Shown piece by piece: positions 26,287 through 34,609 of a stretch of DNA of 64,000 bases. Numbering within the stretch: the stretch's first letter is position 1; every line of letters begins with the position of its first letter. The DNA is from Spirosoma foliorum (GTDB taxonomy: Bacteria > Bacteroidota > Bacteroidia > Cytophagales > Spirosomataceae): contig NZ_CP059732.1 in NCBI RefSeq assembly GCF_014117325.1, positions 2,178,501 through 2,242,500 on the forward strand, in the 5' to 3' direction. Both the position numbers and the translations under genes were made by a program. Under the pieces are notes generated by a model. It made no database searches. It had not been told where the DNA came from and saw nothing but the letters and a program-made list of their open reading frames with translations.

Positions 26287-26770
26287 AACGAGCTAGACTT
26301 GGTGAAAACATAAACCTAGAAAAATACAACGCCCTCCACAAGTATTGTCCTTGATCCAAGAAATAGAGGATTGGATTGCAGATGCCAACGAGCGATACAA
26401 GGCTACAATGCAGCCCGTCAGCTTTGAAGAAAAAGAAACGGAAAGTCTTTTAAAAGTAGAAGTTTCAGGAAATTTTGACGGAAGTCCTGTTGTATTGAGT
26501 TATCATTTAAAAATAGCTGATGAATTGATACAGTCATTGAAAATTACAGGCTAAAAAGGAGTGGCTAAAATTAACCACTCCTTTTTAGCTCATAACAACA
26601 AGCAAAGTAGATAAAGGATATCTTATTGTGCAGCCATAGAAAATAGGCAGACCGAAGAAAAGAAGCTTTGCACAAAAACTATTCCGACAACAAATCTTAT
26701 CGGCCAATCTGTAAAGCAGGCCCTATGGTGTACCCCAATCTCTGTACCACCATCTGGGCAAACGAAATGG

Positions 26771-27655
26771 TTAGTTGACAGATTTATGTTGTTTTTCTTT
26801 CCCTTCCATTAACACTGTTGCTGGCGTTCGGTAACCCAAAGACTGATGGGGCCGTTGGTGATTGTAATACTGAAAGTACTTACTCAAACCGGCTCGAAGC
26901 TCATAACCAGTTTGGTAGTTTCGTAAATAAACGTCTTCGTATTTCAGCGTCCGCCAGAACCGTTCTACAAATATATTGCCTAGGGCTCGGCCTTTCCCAT
27001 CCCAACTGATGGCAATTTGATGGCCTTGTAAAACAGCCACAAAGTCATCGCTAGTGAATTGGCTCCCTTGGTCAGTGTTGAAAATCTCGGGCTTACCCCA
27101 CTGTTGTAAGCTTTGCTGCAACGTTTCTACGCACCAATCCGCTTCAAGGGTATTGCTCAACTGCCAGTGAAGTACATATCGGCTATGCAAATCCAAGATG
27201 GCCATTACATAGAAAAAGCCCTTAGGCATGGGAATATACGTAATATCAGTGGCCCACACCTGATGAATAGTATGGATGACCAAGTCACGTAACAAATAGA
27301 AAAAACGTTGCCGGGGCACACCCGGTTTTGATAGATTAGGCTTAGGAAACTGTGTTTCCAGACCCATTAGAGTACGCAAACGGCGGACTCGCTTAATATT
27401 GATTGTCCAACCTTCCTGATTGAGAAGGACCACCAAACGCCGATGGCCCAGATCAGGATGTTCAACATACCATTCATCCAACCGGCGCATAATCTGCAAG
27501 TTTTGCTCATCGACCGGCACAGGTTGATAAGACAGACCGGCCCGGCTAATACTCAACAGCCAGCATTGTCGTCGGAGACTCAAGTTCGTATAAGACCGTT
27601 CGATCATGGCTCTTCGCTGGCTTAAGGGTTGGTCGCTAATTTTTTTTTGAGCCAA
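26771..27655 (-). CDS. IS3-type transposase orfB (IS2/IS150-like integrase)
   Basis: The protein is 294 aa. HTH_21 region (M-R-R-L-D-E-W-Y-V-E-H-P-D-L-G-H-R-R-L), then DDE core: W-A-T-D-I-T-Y-I-P-M (Asp), F-N-T-D-Q-G-S-Q-F-T-S (Asp), N-I-F-V-E-R-F-W-R-T-L-K-Y-E (Glu), and the C-terminal Y-N-H-Q-R-P-H-Q-S-L-G-Y. All catalytic residues are present. It overlaps orfA by 34 nt in another frame, with an A-rich slippage site (N-W-L-K-K-K-L). Because orfA is disrupted, normal OrfAB cannot be made. Confidence 0.9.
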   Translation of the reverse strand: MAQKKISDQPLSQRRAMIERSYTNLSLRRQCWLLSISRAGLSYQPVPVDEQNLQIMRRLDEWYVEHPDLGHRRLVVLLNQEGWTINIKRVRRLRTLMGLETQFPKPNLSKPGVPRQRFFYLLRDLVIHTIHQVWATDITYIPMPKGFFYVMAILDLHSRYVLHWQLSNTLEADWCVETLQQSLQQWGKPEIFNTDQGSQFTSDDFVAVLQGHQIAISWDGKGRALGNIFVERFWRTLKYEDVYLRNYQTGYELRAGLSKYFQYYNHQRPHQSLGYRTPATVLMEGKEKQHKSVN

Positions 27656-27928
27656 TTCACTTCCACTTGGAGTCGCCCAATTTGCTCATAAAGTGGTCCT
27701 GTTTCATCAGCAAAGGGCTTTTCTGTTCCCTTTTGCCGGTCGAATACTTGCGGAGCCGCAGCTATAAATGCCTGTTTCCAAGTCTGCACCATCTGTGGAT
27801 GCAGCTCATGCTCGCTAGCGATCTGATTGAGGGTCTTGTCCTGACGCAATACTTCTAAAACTACCGCTCGGGCGGCCCCGCTTCACCTTAAACTCGGAGG
27901 TGAATTGACGACGGCTTTTTGCTTTCAT
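27622..27928 (-). pseudogene. IS3-type orfA broken by a 16-nt insertion
   Basis: Starting at ATG 27928 the frame reads M-K-A-K-S-R-R-Q-F-T-S-E-F-K-V-K and is then lost at the block 27865-27880. After it comes V-V-L-E-V-L-R-Q-D-K-T-L-N-Q-I-A and the rest of the HTH and zipper region to A-T-N-P. Without the block the gene has 97 codons including stop, a normal orfA. The insertion falls in the first helix of the HTH domain. Confidence 0.9.
27865..27880 (+). repeat. 16-nt mini-hairpin insertion, copy 5 (in IS3-type orfA)
   Basis: CGCTCGGGCGGCCCCG lies between aaaactac and cttcacct. On the coding (minus) strand its removal joins F-K-V-K to V-V-L-E-V-L in frame. The stem is CGGG/CCCG with loop CGGC. 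Confidence 0.9.
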
Positions 27929-28050
27929 GGTTAACTAAGTTAGTAACCATTTCGACAAGCTTAAGGGATGGTACAAAAAAGCGGGACCACTATAGCCCTA
28001 CAGCTAAGAAATCGGATCGTTTTTGGAGAAACCCAGCCAGTTATATCATA

Positions 28051-28474
28051 ATGAAACAGGCCATTACCGAAAAAAAAGGTACTATTCTGATTGTGGATAT
28101 CAGCGGCTATTCCCAGTTTGTTAAACAAGCCAATAATATTACAGGCGCTAGTGTGATAGCAAGCCTATTAGGCTCCATTATTAGAAATAATACACTGGAT
28201 TTTCAACTTTCCGAAATAGAAGGCGATGCCATTTTGTTTTACAAATACGGGGCAACCCAACCCGATAACGGCGGTGTTGTTCCAGTTTGAGTAGATGCTA
28301 GCCGCATTTAATGAGCGAATTGAGCAACTAAATATTAAGTGCCCTCAAACTGCGATGTTATCGATGAAAATGGTCACGCACTATGAGGCCATTGCCGAAT
28401 TTATGGTAGAAAGGTTTCGTAAGTTCTATGGGCAGGCGAGGGTAACGAGCAGTGCCGATAAGTCTATTCTCTGA
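28051..28474 (+). pseudogene. DUF2652 (nucleotide-cyclase-like) gene, broken
   Basis: The start MKQAITEKKGTILIVDISGY and S-E-I-E-G-D-A-I-L-F-Y-K-Y-G are typical of DUF2652 proteins, whose fold resembles class III cyclases with metal-binding Asp. After Y-G-A-T-Q-P the frame shifts near 28260-28275, and an in-frame TAG then precedes M-L-A-A-F-N-E-R-I-E-Q-L-N. The C-terminal part of the usual 190-200 aa is short and ends S-S-A-D-K-S-I-L. It is a decayed gene next to the IS3-type element. Confidence 0.75.
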
Positions 28475-28864
28475 AAAAAAAAGTTGTCAGGTTCCACTAC
28501 CAACTACTAGTTCTGACTTCGCCTTCTCGATCTACAACTATTAAACACGCATCTAAATTAGGCGTCGTATATTCTTTCTTCAACCCCACGAGAACAACTG
28601 TTTTGAAATTATTGTAACTAGTGTTCGACAATTTATGAAATATCGGTTTGCTAATTCATAGTACCATAAATAAGGAGTGTCTTACAGAACCCTCGATATT
28701 GTCTGACGATCTACCGCATCAAAAAGCAGTCTTTCTTTGGCCACAATGGCCGTCGTTTATTGACAGTGCGAAACTTATTTTGATAAATCACAATGTTCGG
28801 AGCGAAATTAGAGCAGAAAGAGCAAAGGAGTAGGGTCTTCCCACTCTAAATAGAAATGACTCAT
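28475..28864. other. Intergenic stretch, nothing recognised
   Basis: This 390-nt stretch between the DUF2652 remnant and the end of the adenylation enzyme gene contains only a weak open frame (28648-28833) without recognisable features. Confidence 0.35.
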
Positions 28865-31418
28865 TCAAATCTTATCCTCAAGATCTAGGATACCAATTAA
28901 GATACGGGCTACTTTCGCACTATGGGTTGGATTTAATACGTGGTAATGATTCGTATTAACTAGGTGTTCATCGACCCAGGATTTGGTATAAGCCTGCCAG
29001 CTATAATCAGGTTGGATATCACGATCAAAAAAAGACGAGTCGGTTGCCCTGATCAACAAAATAGGCCGTTGAATGGGCTCCCGAAGGTTGATCTGCTGGC
29101 TCAACGACCGAGCCGCAAAATCTGCTTTTTGTTGCCAATTGGTCTCGTTCAACAGAGCACTCGATGGCTTTAAGCGACCGTAATACCGGGTTAGCAACTG
29201 TTTTAGATTAGCTCGTACATGCAGAGGTTCGCGGGTAAAAATACCGCGCTGCAACTTACGCCAACTTCGCTTCAAGTCTTGAGTCAGCACCCAAGATAAA
29301 GGATGACTTTTGTATAAAGGAGTATCGATCAACACCAGGCGATTCAATCCATGGGATGGGGAATGTTGATCTAACCGTAGCGCCACTTCATAGGCTAAAA
29401 TACCTCCGAATGAGTAGCCAAGCAATAGGTTAGGTGAGTCTGTATTGATTAACTGAGCTATTAAATCACTCAACTCAGTCAAGCTCCGTAACTGCCCACT
29501 GGGTGTGAACGGAGAAAAATACAGGCAGTACAAATTAGCATGATCAGTCAGGGCATCTTCTAATCCCTGATAAATTCGTTTGTCGCCCGACAAGGGAGGA
29601 ATAAAATAGAGTTGAGCACGACCGGCGACTGGCGGATTGAGTGAAATACATTGTACCCCCGTTTCAGGGGGCGTACCAATAAAAGCGGCCAGTGCCTGGG
29701 GCGTCGAGTAAGAAAAGGCCAGTTGCATAGGTAAAGGCTGCTTTATCGCTGACTCAAGGGTAGCTAAGCAAGCTTCGGCAAGCAATGAGTCACCACCCAG
29801 ATCTCGAAAAAAATCATCATAATCGGCAATAGGTTCTGGGTAATTTAGTTCTTGTGCCCAGATTTCTTTGATCCGATTCACCAGCTCGTTTGCTGGATCA
29901 CCGAACCTAACCGAACTTCCCAGCGGGGTCTCTTTGGACAGACGTACCAACTGGGGGCGATCAAGTTTACCCGTCTGGGTACGAGGTAATTCTTGGATTA
30001 TGTGATAGATGTCAGGGAGCAGTAGAATTGGCAACCGGTTGGCCAGCCAGCGCTTTACGGTTGGCAGATCAAATAGGTCGCCTGGTTTCACAAACGCCTG
30101 GATGAGGGGTTGAACAGATGCATTAAGATCGCAAACAATAGCCACCGCTTCCACACCAGGGGCTTGCCGAAGTTCGTCTTCCACCAGAAGCAGATTAATT
30201 TTCTGTCCATTTCGTTTGACCATGAAGTCTGTACGACCACACCAGAAAAGGTACCCTGCTGCATCCAAATACCCTACATCACCAGTTGCATAAAAAACGG
30301 ATCCGTCAGGTTGACGTTGGTAAGCCCGTTGGCTGGCCGTTGACCCATTGGCGTAAGCCTGGGGCATTCCCTGAGCCCGAATCAGGATTTCGCCCACTTC
30401 TCCGGCTCCTAACCAATTGCCTGTTTCAGACTGGATCTGAATGGTACGTCCCTCAACAACTCTACCCACTGAATTTAGGGTTTCTGTCCAGGAGGTTGTA
30501 GGGTAAATTTTATACTCCGTAATCGTCCGGGTTTCGGTAGTGGCATAGGCGACCTGGAGCATCGTTGTAGCGCCAAACCGCTCCTGGAAACATTCAATAT
30601 CCCGGCGACGAACTGGCTCGGCGCCAATCGATAGAAAGCGGAACCTCTCGAGCGACTTGAAATCAAAGGAGCTTTTCATTAGAAGCCGGAAGCTACTGAC
30701 CGAAAGCGTACTAAAACTAATCCGTTCTCGCTGCCAAAAGGTCGCCAAGGATAATACCCCTTCTTTTTTTAGATCATGAACAACCAGCGTAGCTCCCGTC
30801 AGTAAGGCCGGGAAAATACAGGCCAGAGAAGCACTAAACTCCAGGGAAAACAGTAAATCAATCCGATCAACCGGCTCAATCTGATTGGCTAGTATCTGTC
30901 GATCAGTGTCAGCGAGGATATACTGATGCGAATGAATGACCTGTTTTGGTTCACCCGTAGTACCAGAGGTCGTGAATAAGCAGAAAGCTGCCGATGGATC
31001 GATACGTAAGTTGACCCGGGGGGGGGGGCGGCTTAAGTGAACTTATTGGTGATTGAATCAGCAAAACGGAGTCGTCTAGCTGATCAGCTACAATACTATG
31101 TGCGGAGGTAATCAAGGCTTCAGCACCGGTGCTTTTTAACACCTGACTTATCATCGAAGTACGCTCCAGACTAATCGAATAGTAATAGTTACCAGATAAA
31201 AGAATCCCCAGTAGAGCTGCTATATGATCGATTGGATCGGGGATAAGCACAGCAATGCAACCGTTACAAATGGCCAGGTTAGCTAGTTGACAAGCATACG
31301 CATTCGCCTGAGCGCCCAACGCCTTATAGGTGACCTGCCGTGCTGAATTGCGGATCGCTTCATGCTGCGCAAACTGTTCCGCGACAGTGTTCCACCGCTC
31401 ACTAAATCCCATGTTCAT
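28865..31418 (-). CDS. One-module adenylation / carrier / thioesterase enzyme, frame interrupted at a C11 tract
   Basis: Upstream part (31418-30951) is the N-terminus of an AMP-binding domain and stops early. In the next frame the core A3 motif T-T-S-G-T-T-G-E-P-K follows, then Y-A-T-T-E-T, Y-A-T-G-D-V-G-Y and T-G-K-L-D-R. A carrier domain has G-G-D-S-L-L-A (Ser for phosphopantetheine) and a thioesterase has G-Y-S-F-G-G with a late His (N-H-Y-H-V-L). No condensation domain. The frame breaks at 31018-31028 (C11 on the coding strand); C10 would give one frame of 850 aa. The A-T-TE order is like enzymes that activate and couple or release an aryl or keto acid. Overlaps the GNAT gene by 17 nt, so they form an operon. 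Confidence 0.8.
31018..31028. repeat. Homopolymer tract G11 (C11 in the coding strand)
   Basis: Eleven G on the plus strand inside the adenylation enzyme gene. The present length puts the gene out of frame; 10 (or 13) residues restore it. Confidence 0.9.
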
Positions 31419-32166
31419 AAATCCAGTATCGTTTGTGAGGGACTAAACCCAGGCGACACATATTCTGATAGCTAACGCTACCTTCGTAAGCCCAGGCGGA
31501 AATACTTGCTGGCTGATGTTGATAACAATAACGTAGCCGATTAATTAAAGCACCGGTATGAAAACCTTGATTTCGGTAAAGGGGGAGCGTGGCCCCTCCA
31601 GCCAGCAGGAAATGCTTATTTTGCTGGTATAGAGCCGCAATGCCAACGGGTCGTTGGTCAGCTAAAACTCGGTAAAGTAGAATATCGGAGGAACGAAGTA
31701 ACTGGCCAAAGTTGATCGCAACCGGTTCCGCATCTGTTCGATTTGATTCAAAAGCGGTTAGATAATCCTGGGTAAACGGGTGCAGATTTACTACCGAAAC
31801 CCGCTCTAAATCCGTCACCACTTCCGTTACGTTCAGTTTACTAAACTGATCTGGCGCCACCAACACCACCTGTCGGCCTTTTGAACAATAGCCTTGCTGC
31901 TTGAGAAAAAGGTGGATGTCGGCCTGTTGCACAGTATCTTCAACGAGTAACCGATGGGGCGTTGCCTGATAAAACCGCTTGGTCTCCTCGACAATTTGGC
32001 GAATCTGTTGGATGTCCAGGCAAATGCAATAATTGAAATAGCTTACATCGGCGAAGTGTAGACATGCATAGTTTGTCGTAACGTAGATCCGTATTCGGGA
32101 AGTATTTTGAGGGAGAGTCGCGTATTTTGCTAAACGTTCAAGATCATAACGTACAAACAATTCCAT
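31402..32166 (-). CDS. GNAT-family acetyltransferase-like protein
   Basis: The protein is 254 aa. The C-terminal half shows the GNAT core: V-L-A-D-Q-R-P-V-G-I-A-A-L-Y, then L-L-A-G-G-A-T-L-P-L-Y-R-N-Q-G-F-H-T-G-A-L-I (acetyl-CoA loop, R-x-x-G-x-x) and N-M-C-R-L-G-L-V-P. The N-terminal half is unrecognised. Its stop overlaps the start of the adenylation enzyme gene, so it may acylate the product or its precursor. The 5' region is AT-rich and likely carries the operon promoter. Confidence 0.8.
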   Translation of the reverse strand: MELFVRYDLERLAKYATLPQNTSRIRIYVTTNYACLHFADVSYFNYCICLDIQQIRQIVEETKRFYQATPHRLLVEDTVQQADIHLFLKQQGYCSKGRQVVLVAPDQFSKLNVTEVVTDLERVSVVNLHPFTQDYLTAFESNRTDAEPVAINFGQLLRSSDILLYRVLADQRPVGIAALYQQNKHFLLAGGATLPLYRNQGFHTGALINRLRYCYQHQPASISAWAYEGSVSYQNMCRLGLVPHKRYWIYEHGI

Positions 32167-32354
32167 TTTTTGTTTATTAAAAGCGATAATATAAAAGTAA
32201 TAGTTTTTCTTATAGATAATAAGTAAATATGATACTTAGTACTTATTTCGATCAATTGTATTGAAACGGGAGAAATACGGGAGAAAAAAGGGTGTTTTTT
32301 CCGTATTGTACCAACAGTAAAGAACATTGCTTTGAGGCTTTGTCTGGCAATTGC

Positions 32355-32615
32355 ATGAAAGGACTTCTACTGCCTTCCTGTATTTACATTCTCTGTTCGG
32401 TCATTTCATTTGGCCAGGGGGCAGCTCCTCGTACCCATCACAGCAGCCATGATAATAAACGGCCAGAAGTAGCCACAGTATTGGTTTGTGGTAGTCGGAG
32501 TGCCAATGCCTATCATGACTACGAATGTCATGGACTCAATCGATGCCGATCAGGAGTAAGCCTTGTTAGTGAAGCTAGAACTATGGGGTATGTGCCCTGC
32601 AAGATTTGTTATTAG
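32355..32615 (+). CDS. Small secreted Cys-rich protein (86 aa)
   Basis: The N-terminus MKGLLLPSCIYILCSVISFG is a signal peptide. The mature part contains C-G-S-R-S-A-N-A-Y-H, E-C-H-G-L-N-R-C and Y-V-P-C-K-I-C: a C/H pattern seen in short Bacteroidota proteins of unknown function, possibly metal- or disulfide-stabilised. Start ATG at 32355 was chosen because it opens the signal peptide. It lies 22 nt upstream of the surface repeat protein, so the two may be co-transcribed. Confidence 0.6.
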   Translation: MKGLLLPSCIYILCSVISFGQGAAPRTHHSSHDNKRPEVATVLVCGSRSANAYHDYECHGLNRCRSGVSLVSEARTMGYVPCKICY

Positions 32616-32637
32616 AATTTACCTTTAATTTGAATTA

Positions 32638-34458
32638 ATGAAATACTCCTTTACCTTCCTCATCCTGAAATCCCTTTTTTCAATAGGATTACTGTTTTCT
32701 TTTTATTCAGTTTTTGCCCAAAATAACTACGTAGCTACTTCGCCCCTTGCGGCATTACCTGGTAATAATAATACAATAATTGGTCCCTATGCGGGCAATC
32801 CTACCACGACTGGGAATGAAAATGTTTTTATCGGTGCTTTTTCCGCCACTGCTAATACTAATGGTTTTTTTAATGTGTTTCTTGGGAACCACTCTGGGAA
32901 ATCAAATACAACAGGAACAGCAAATTCATTTTTAGGCTATAATTCCGGTGCATCCAATACGACTGGAAACGCAAATACATTTTTAGGCATTAACGCAGGT
33001 TTTGCAAATACTAGAGGGGGGGGGAATATATTTGTAGGCGCTGCTGGTAATTCTAATGAAACGGGAAGCTCTAATATAATGATTGGGAATACTGCGGGCT
33101 ATTATAGCAAAAGTGGATATAGCAATGTTATAGTAGGTGCATCCGCTGGATACTTCAATCGAATAGGCAGTAATATTGTAGCTATTGGTGATTCGGCTGG
33201 ACTGAACAACACTGTATCTGAAAATGTTTTTATAGGCTCAAAAGCCGGTTTTTCTAATACAGATGGCGCTTTCAATACGTATGTTGGGATAAGTTCAGGC
33301 TATAATAATACAACCGGCTACTCCAATACATTCACTGGAGCTAATGCGGGAAAAGCCAATACTACGGGGTGGTACAATGTTTTCTTTGGTCGTGAATCTG
33401 GTAACGAAAATAATACTGGTAGCTATAATTCATTTTTGGGAACCTTATCCGGTTGGAAAAACACAACCGGAAACTACAATACTTTCGTTGGAAGTGCAGC
33501 TGGTCAATCAAATACTACTGCAGATGGTAATGTAGCAATGGGGTATTTAACTGGCAGCGCTAATCAGACAGGAGGAAAGAATACCTATTTAGGATCGTAC
33601 GCAGGCTATGCCGCAATAAATAGTTCTAATAATACTTTTACAGGCTATTACTCTGGCTCTTTGGCCAAGTCCAATAACAATAGTTTTTTTGGATATTATG
33701 CAGGGGCGAATACTACCACAGGCCAAAATAATACATTTATAGGGTCTAATGCAGGTATTAATAACACCACCGGCTCCAACAACATTATTATTGGCCCCAA
33801 CTCGGGAACTGCCATTACAACCGGAGACGACAACGTTTTAATGGGCTACAACGCTCAAGCCGAAAATGGCCTTCACAACGCCACGGCCATCGGATCAAAC
33901 AGCCGAGTGTCAATAAACAACGCCCTTATTTTAGGCAATAACGCCAACGTGGGTATTGGCACTTCATCGCCTTCCAAGCCGTTGCACGTGAACAGTCCTG
34001 TGGCCAACGAGTCGGGCTTTCGCCTAGAACAATTAACGAGTTCTTCGCCTACCTCTCGCTCGACCGATCATTTCTTAACTGTGAATGAGCAAGGCGATGT
34101 GGTTAAAGCTCGGTACCAACTACGCATTAATGATCCTTCTGAATGGAGCGATAAGGTATTTGTGCCGAACTATCAGTTAACGCCACTTGCTGAAGTCAAG
34201 AAGTACATTGATGCGAATGGCCATTTGCCCAATGTACCTTCGGCCACTGAGGTCGCTAAAGATGGCGTTGATCTGGTCAAGATAAACGCCATTTTACTAG
34301 AGAAGGTGGAGGAGTTGACATTGTATAGTATTCAGTTAGAGAAGATGAATCAACAACTTCATCAAAAAGATCAGCAGTTAGAATCTGAAAGCAAGAAGCA
34401 ACAGGCTCAGATTGACGAGTTAAAGAGGTTAATGAAATTAGTGCTTCAGAGACAGTAA
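32638..34458 (+). CDS. Surface repeat protein, fibre-like
   Basis: The protein is 606 aa. A signal peptide (about residues 1-27) is followed by some 17-18 repeats of 20-23 residues with the pattern N-T-T-G-x-x-N-x-F-x-G-x-x-A-G between residues 40 and 410. Next come G-I-G-T-S-S-P-S-K-P-L-H-V and W-S-D-K-V-F-V-P-N-Y-Q-L, N-G-H-L-P-N-V-P-S-A, and a C-terminal coiled coil (about 540-606). This layout is common in Cytophagales; the repeats resemble beta-solenoid head repeats of trimeric adhesins or tail fibres. A G9 tract lies in the repeats (R-G-G-G). Codon use is AT-richer than in neighbouring genes over the repeat part. Confidence 0.78.
   Translation: MKYSFTFLILKSLFSIGLLFSFYSVFAQNNYVATSPLAALPGNNNTIIGPYAGNPTTTGNENVFIGAFSATANTNGFFNVFLGNHSGKSNTTGTANSFLGYNSGASNTTGNANTFLGINAGFANTRGGGNIFVGAAGNSNETGSSNIMIGNTAGYYSKSGYSNVIVGASAGYFNRIGSNIVAIGDSAGLNNTVSENVFIGSKAGFSNTDGAFNTYVGISSGYNNTTGYSNTFTGANAGKANTTGWYNVFFGRESGNENNTGSYNSFLGTLSGWKNTTGNYNTFVGSAAGQSNTTADGNVAMGYLTGSANQTGGKNTYLGSYAGYAAINSSNNTFTGYYSGSLAKSNNNSFFGYYAGANTTTGQNNTFIGSNAGINNTTGSNNIIIGPNSGTAITTGDDNVLMGYNAQAENGLHNATAIGSNSRVSINNALILGNNANVGIGTSSPSKPLHVNSPVANESGFRLEQLTSSSPTSRSTDHFLTVNEQGDVVKARYQLRINDPSEWSDKVFVPNYQLTPLAEVKKYIDANGHLPNVPSATEVAKDGVDLVKINAILLEKVEELTLYSIQLEKMNQQLHQKDQQLESESKKQQAQIDELKRLMKLVLQRQ
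33016..33024. repeat. Homopolymer tract G9 in surface repeat gene
   Basis: Nine G in frame (T-R-G-G-G-N). The current length keeps the gene open; loss or gain of one G would truncate the protein about 130 residues from its start. Confidence 0.85.
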
Positions 34459-34609
34459 TGTTGACATTCTCGAATAACCCTCCATTTTCCAGGCATACAA
34501 ATATTTTAGGTTTGTTGTCTAAATGACTACGGCAACCCCCAAAAACTTTCGGTAGCCGTCGCCACAGGCATAGAGCCCGGCAGGTGGTCCTATCAACGAT
34601 GCGAACACC

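Larger units (their letters stand above)
24927..26357 (-). mobile_element. ISAon1-type (ISL3-like) insertion sequence with 8-bp target duplication
   Basis: The ends are GGATCAAGGTCAAAAGTTG at 24927 and the complement of GGATCAAGGACAATACTTG at 26357. The 8-bp AAGAAATA occurs at 24919-24926 and again at 26358-26365. The 1431-bp element carries an N-region ORF and a transposase ORF on the minus strand. Confidence 0.92.
24792..26554 (+). pseudogene. NTF2-like (SnoaL-fold) gene split by an ISAon1-type element
   Basis: The first 45 codons (24792-24926) are MNLPKVVAELVLAQNNFDSV to G-R-K-E-I. The rest (26366-26554) starts E-D-W-I-A-D-A-N-E-R-Y and ends S-L-K-I-T-G. Removing the element with one copy of the 8-bp target duplication joins them in frame into a 107-aa NTF2-like protein. 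It lay 16 nt after the SDR gene and was likely its partner. The insertion is recent, since both halves are otherwise intact. Confidence 0.88.
26743..27975 (-). mobile_element. IS3-type insertion sequence, damaged
   Basis: The ends show inverted repeats TGTACCACCATCTGGGCAAA at 26743 and the complement of TGTACCATCCCTTAAGCTTG ending at 27975, then a shared CGAAATGGTTA block. It carries orfA (broken by a 16-nt insertion) and an intact orfB. Flanks (ctc / aaa) show no target duplication. The element is a different IS3 subgroup from that at 8651. Confidence 0.82.

Noticed and set aside
28255..28290. A 16-nt insertion as cause of the frame break in the DUF2652 gene
   Set aside because: The local sequence cannot be folded into the CNGN-CGNN-NCNG scheme, and a simple one-base shift plus a stop explains it as well.
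28648..28833. 61-aa open frame downstream of the DUF2652 remnant
   Set aside because: No recognisable similarity, no start signals, surrounded by decayed DNA.
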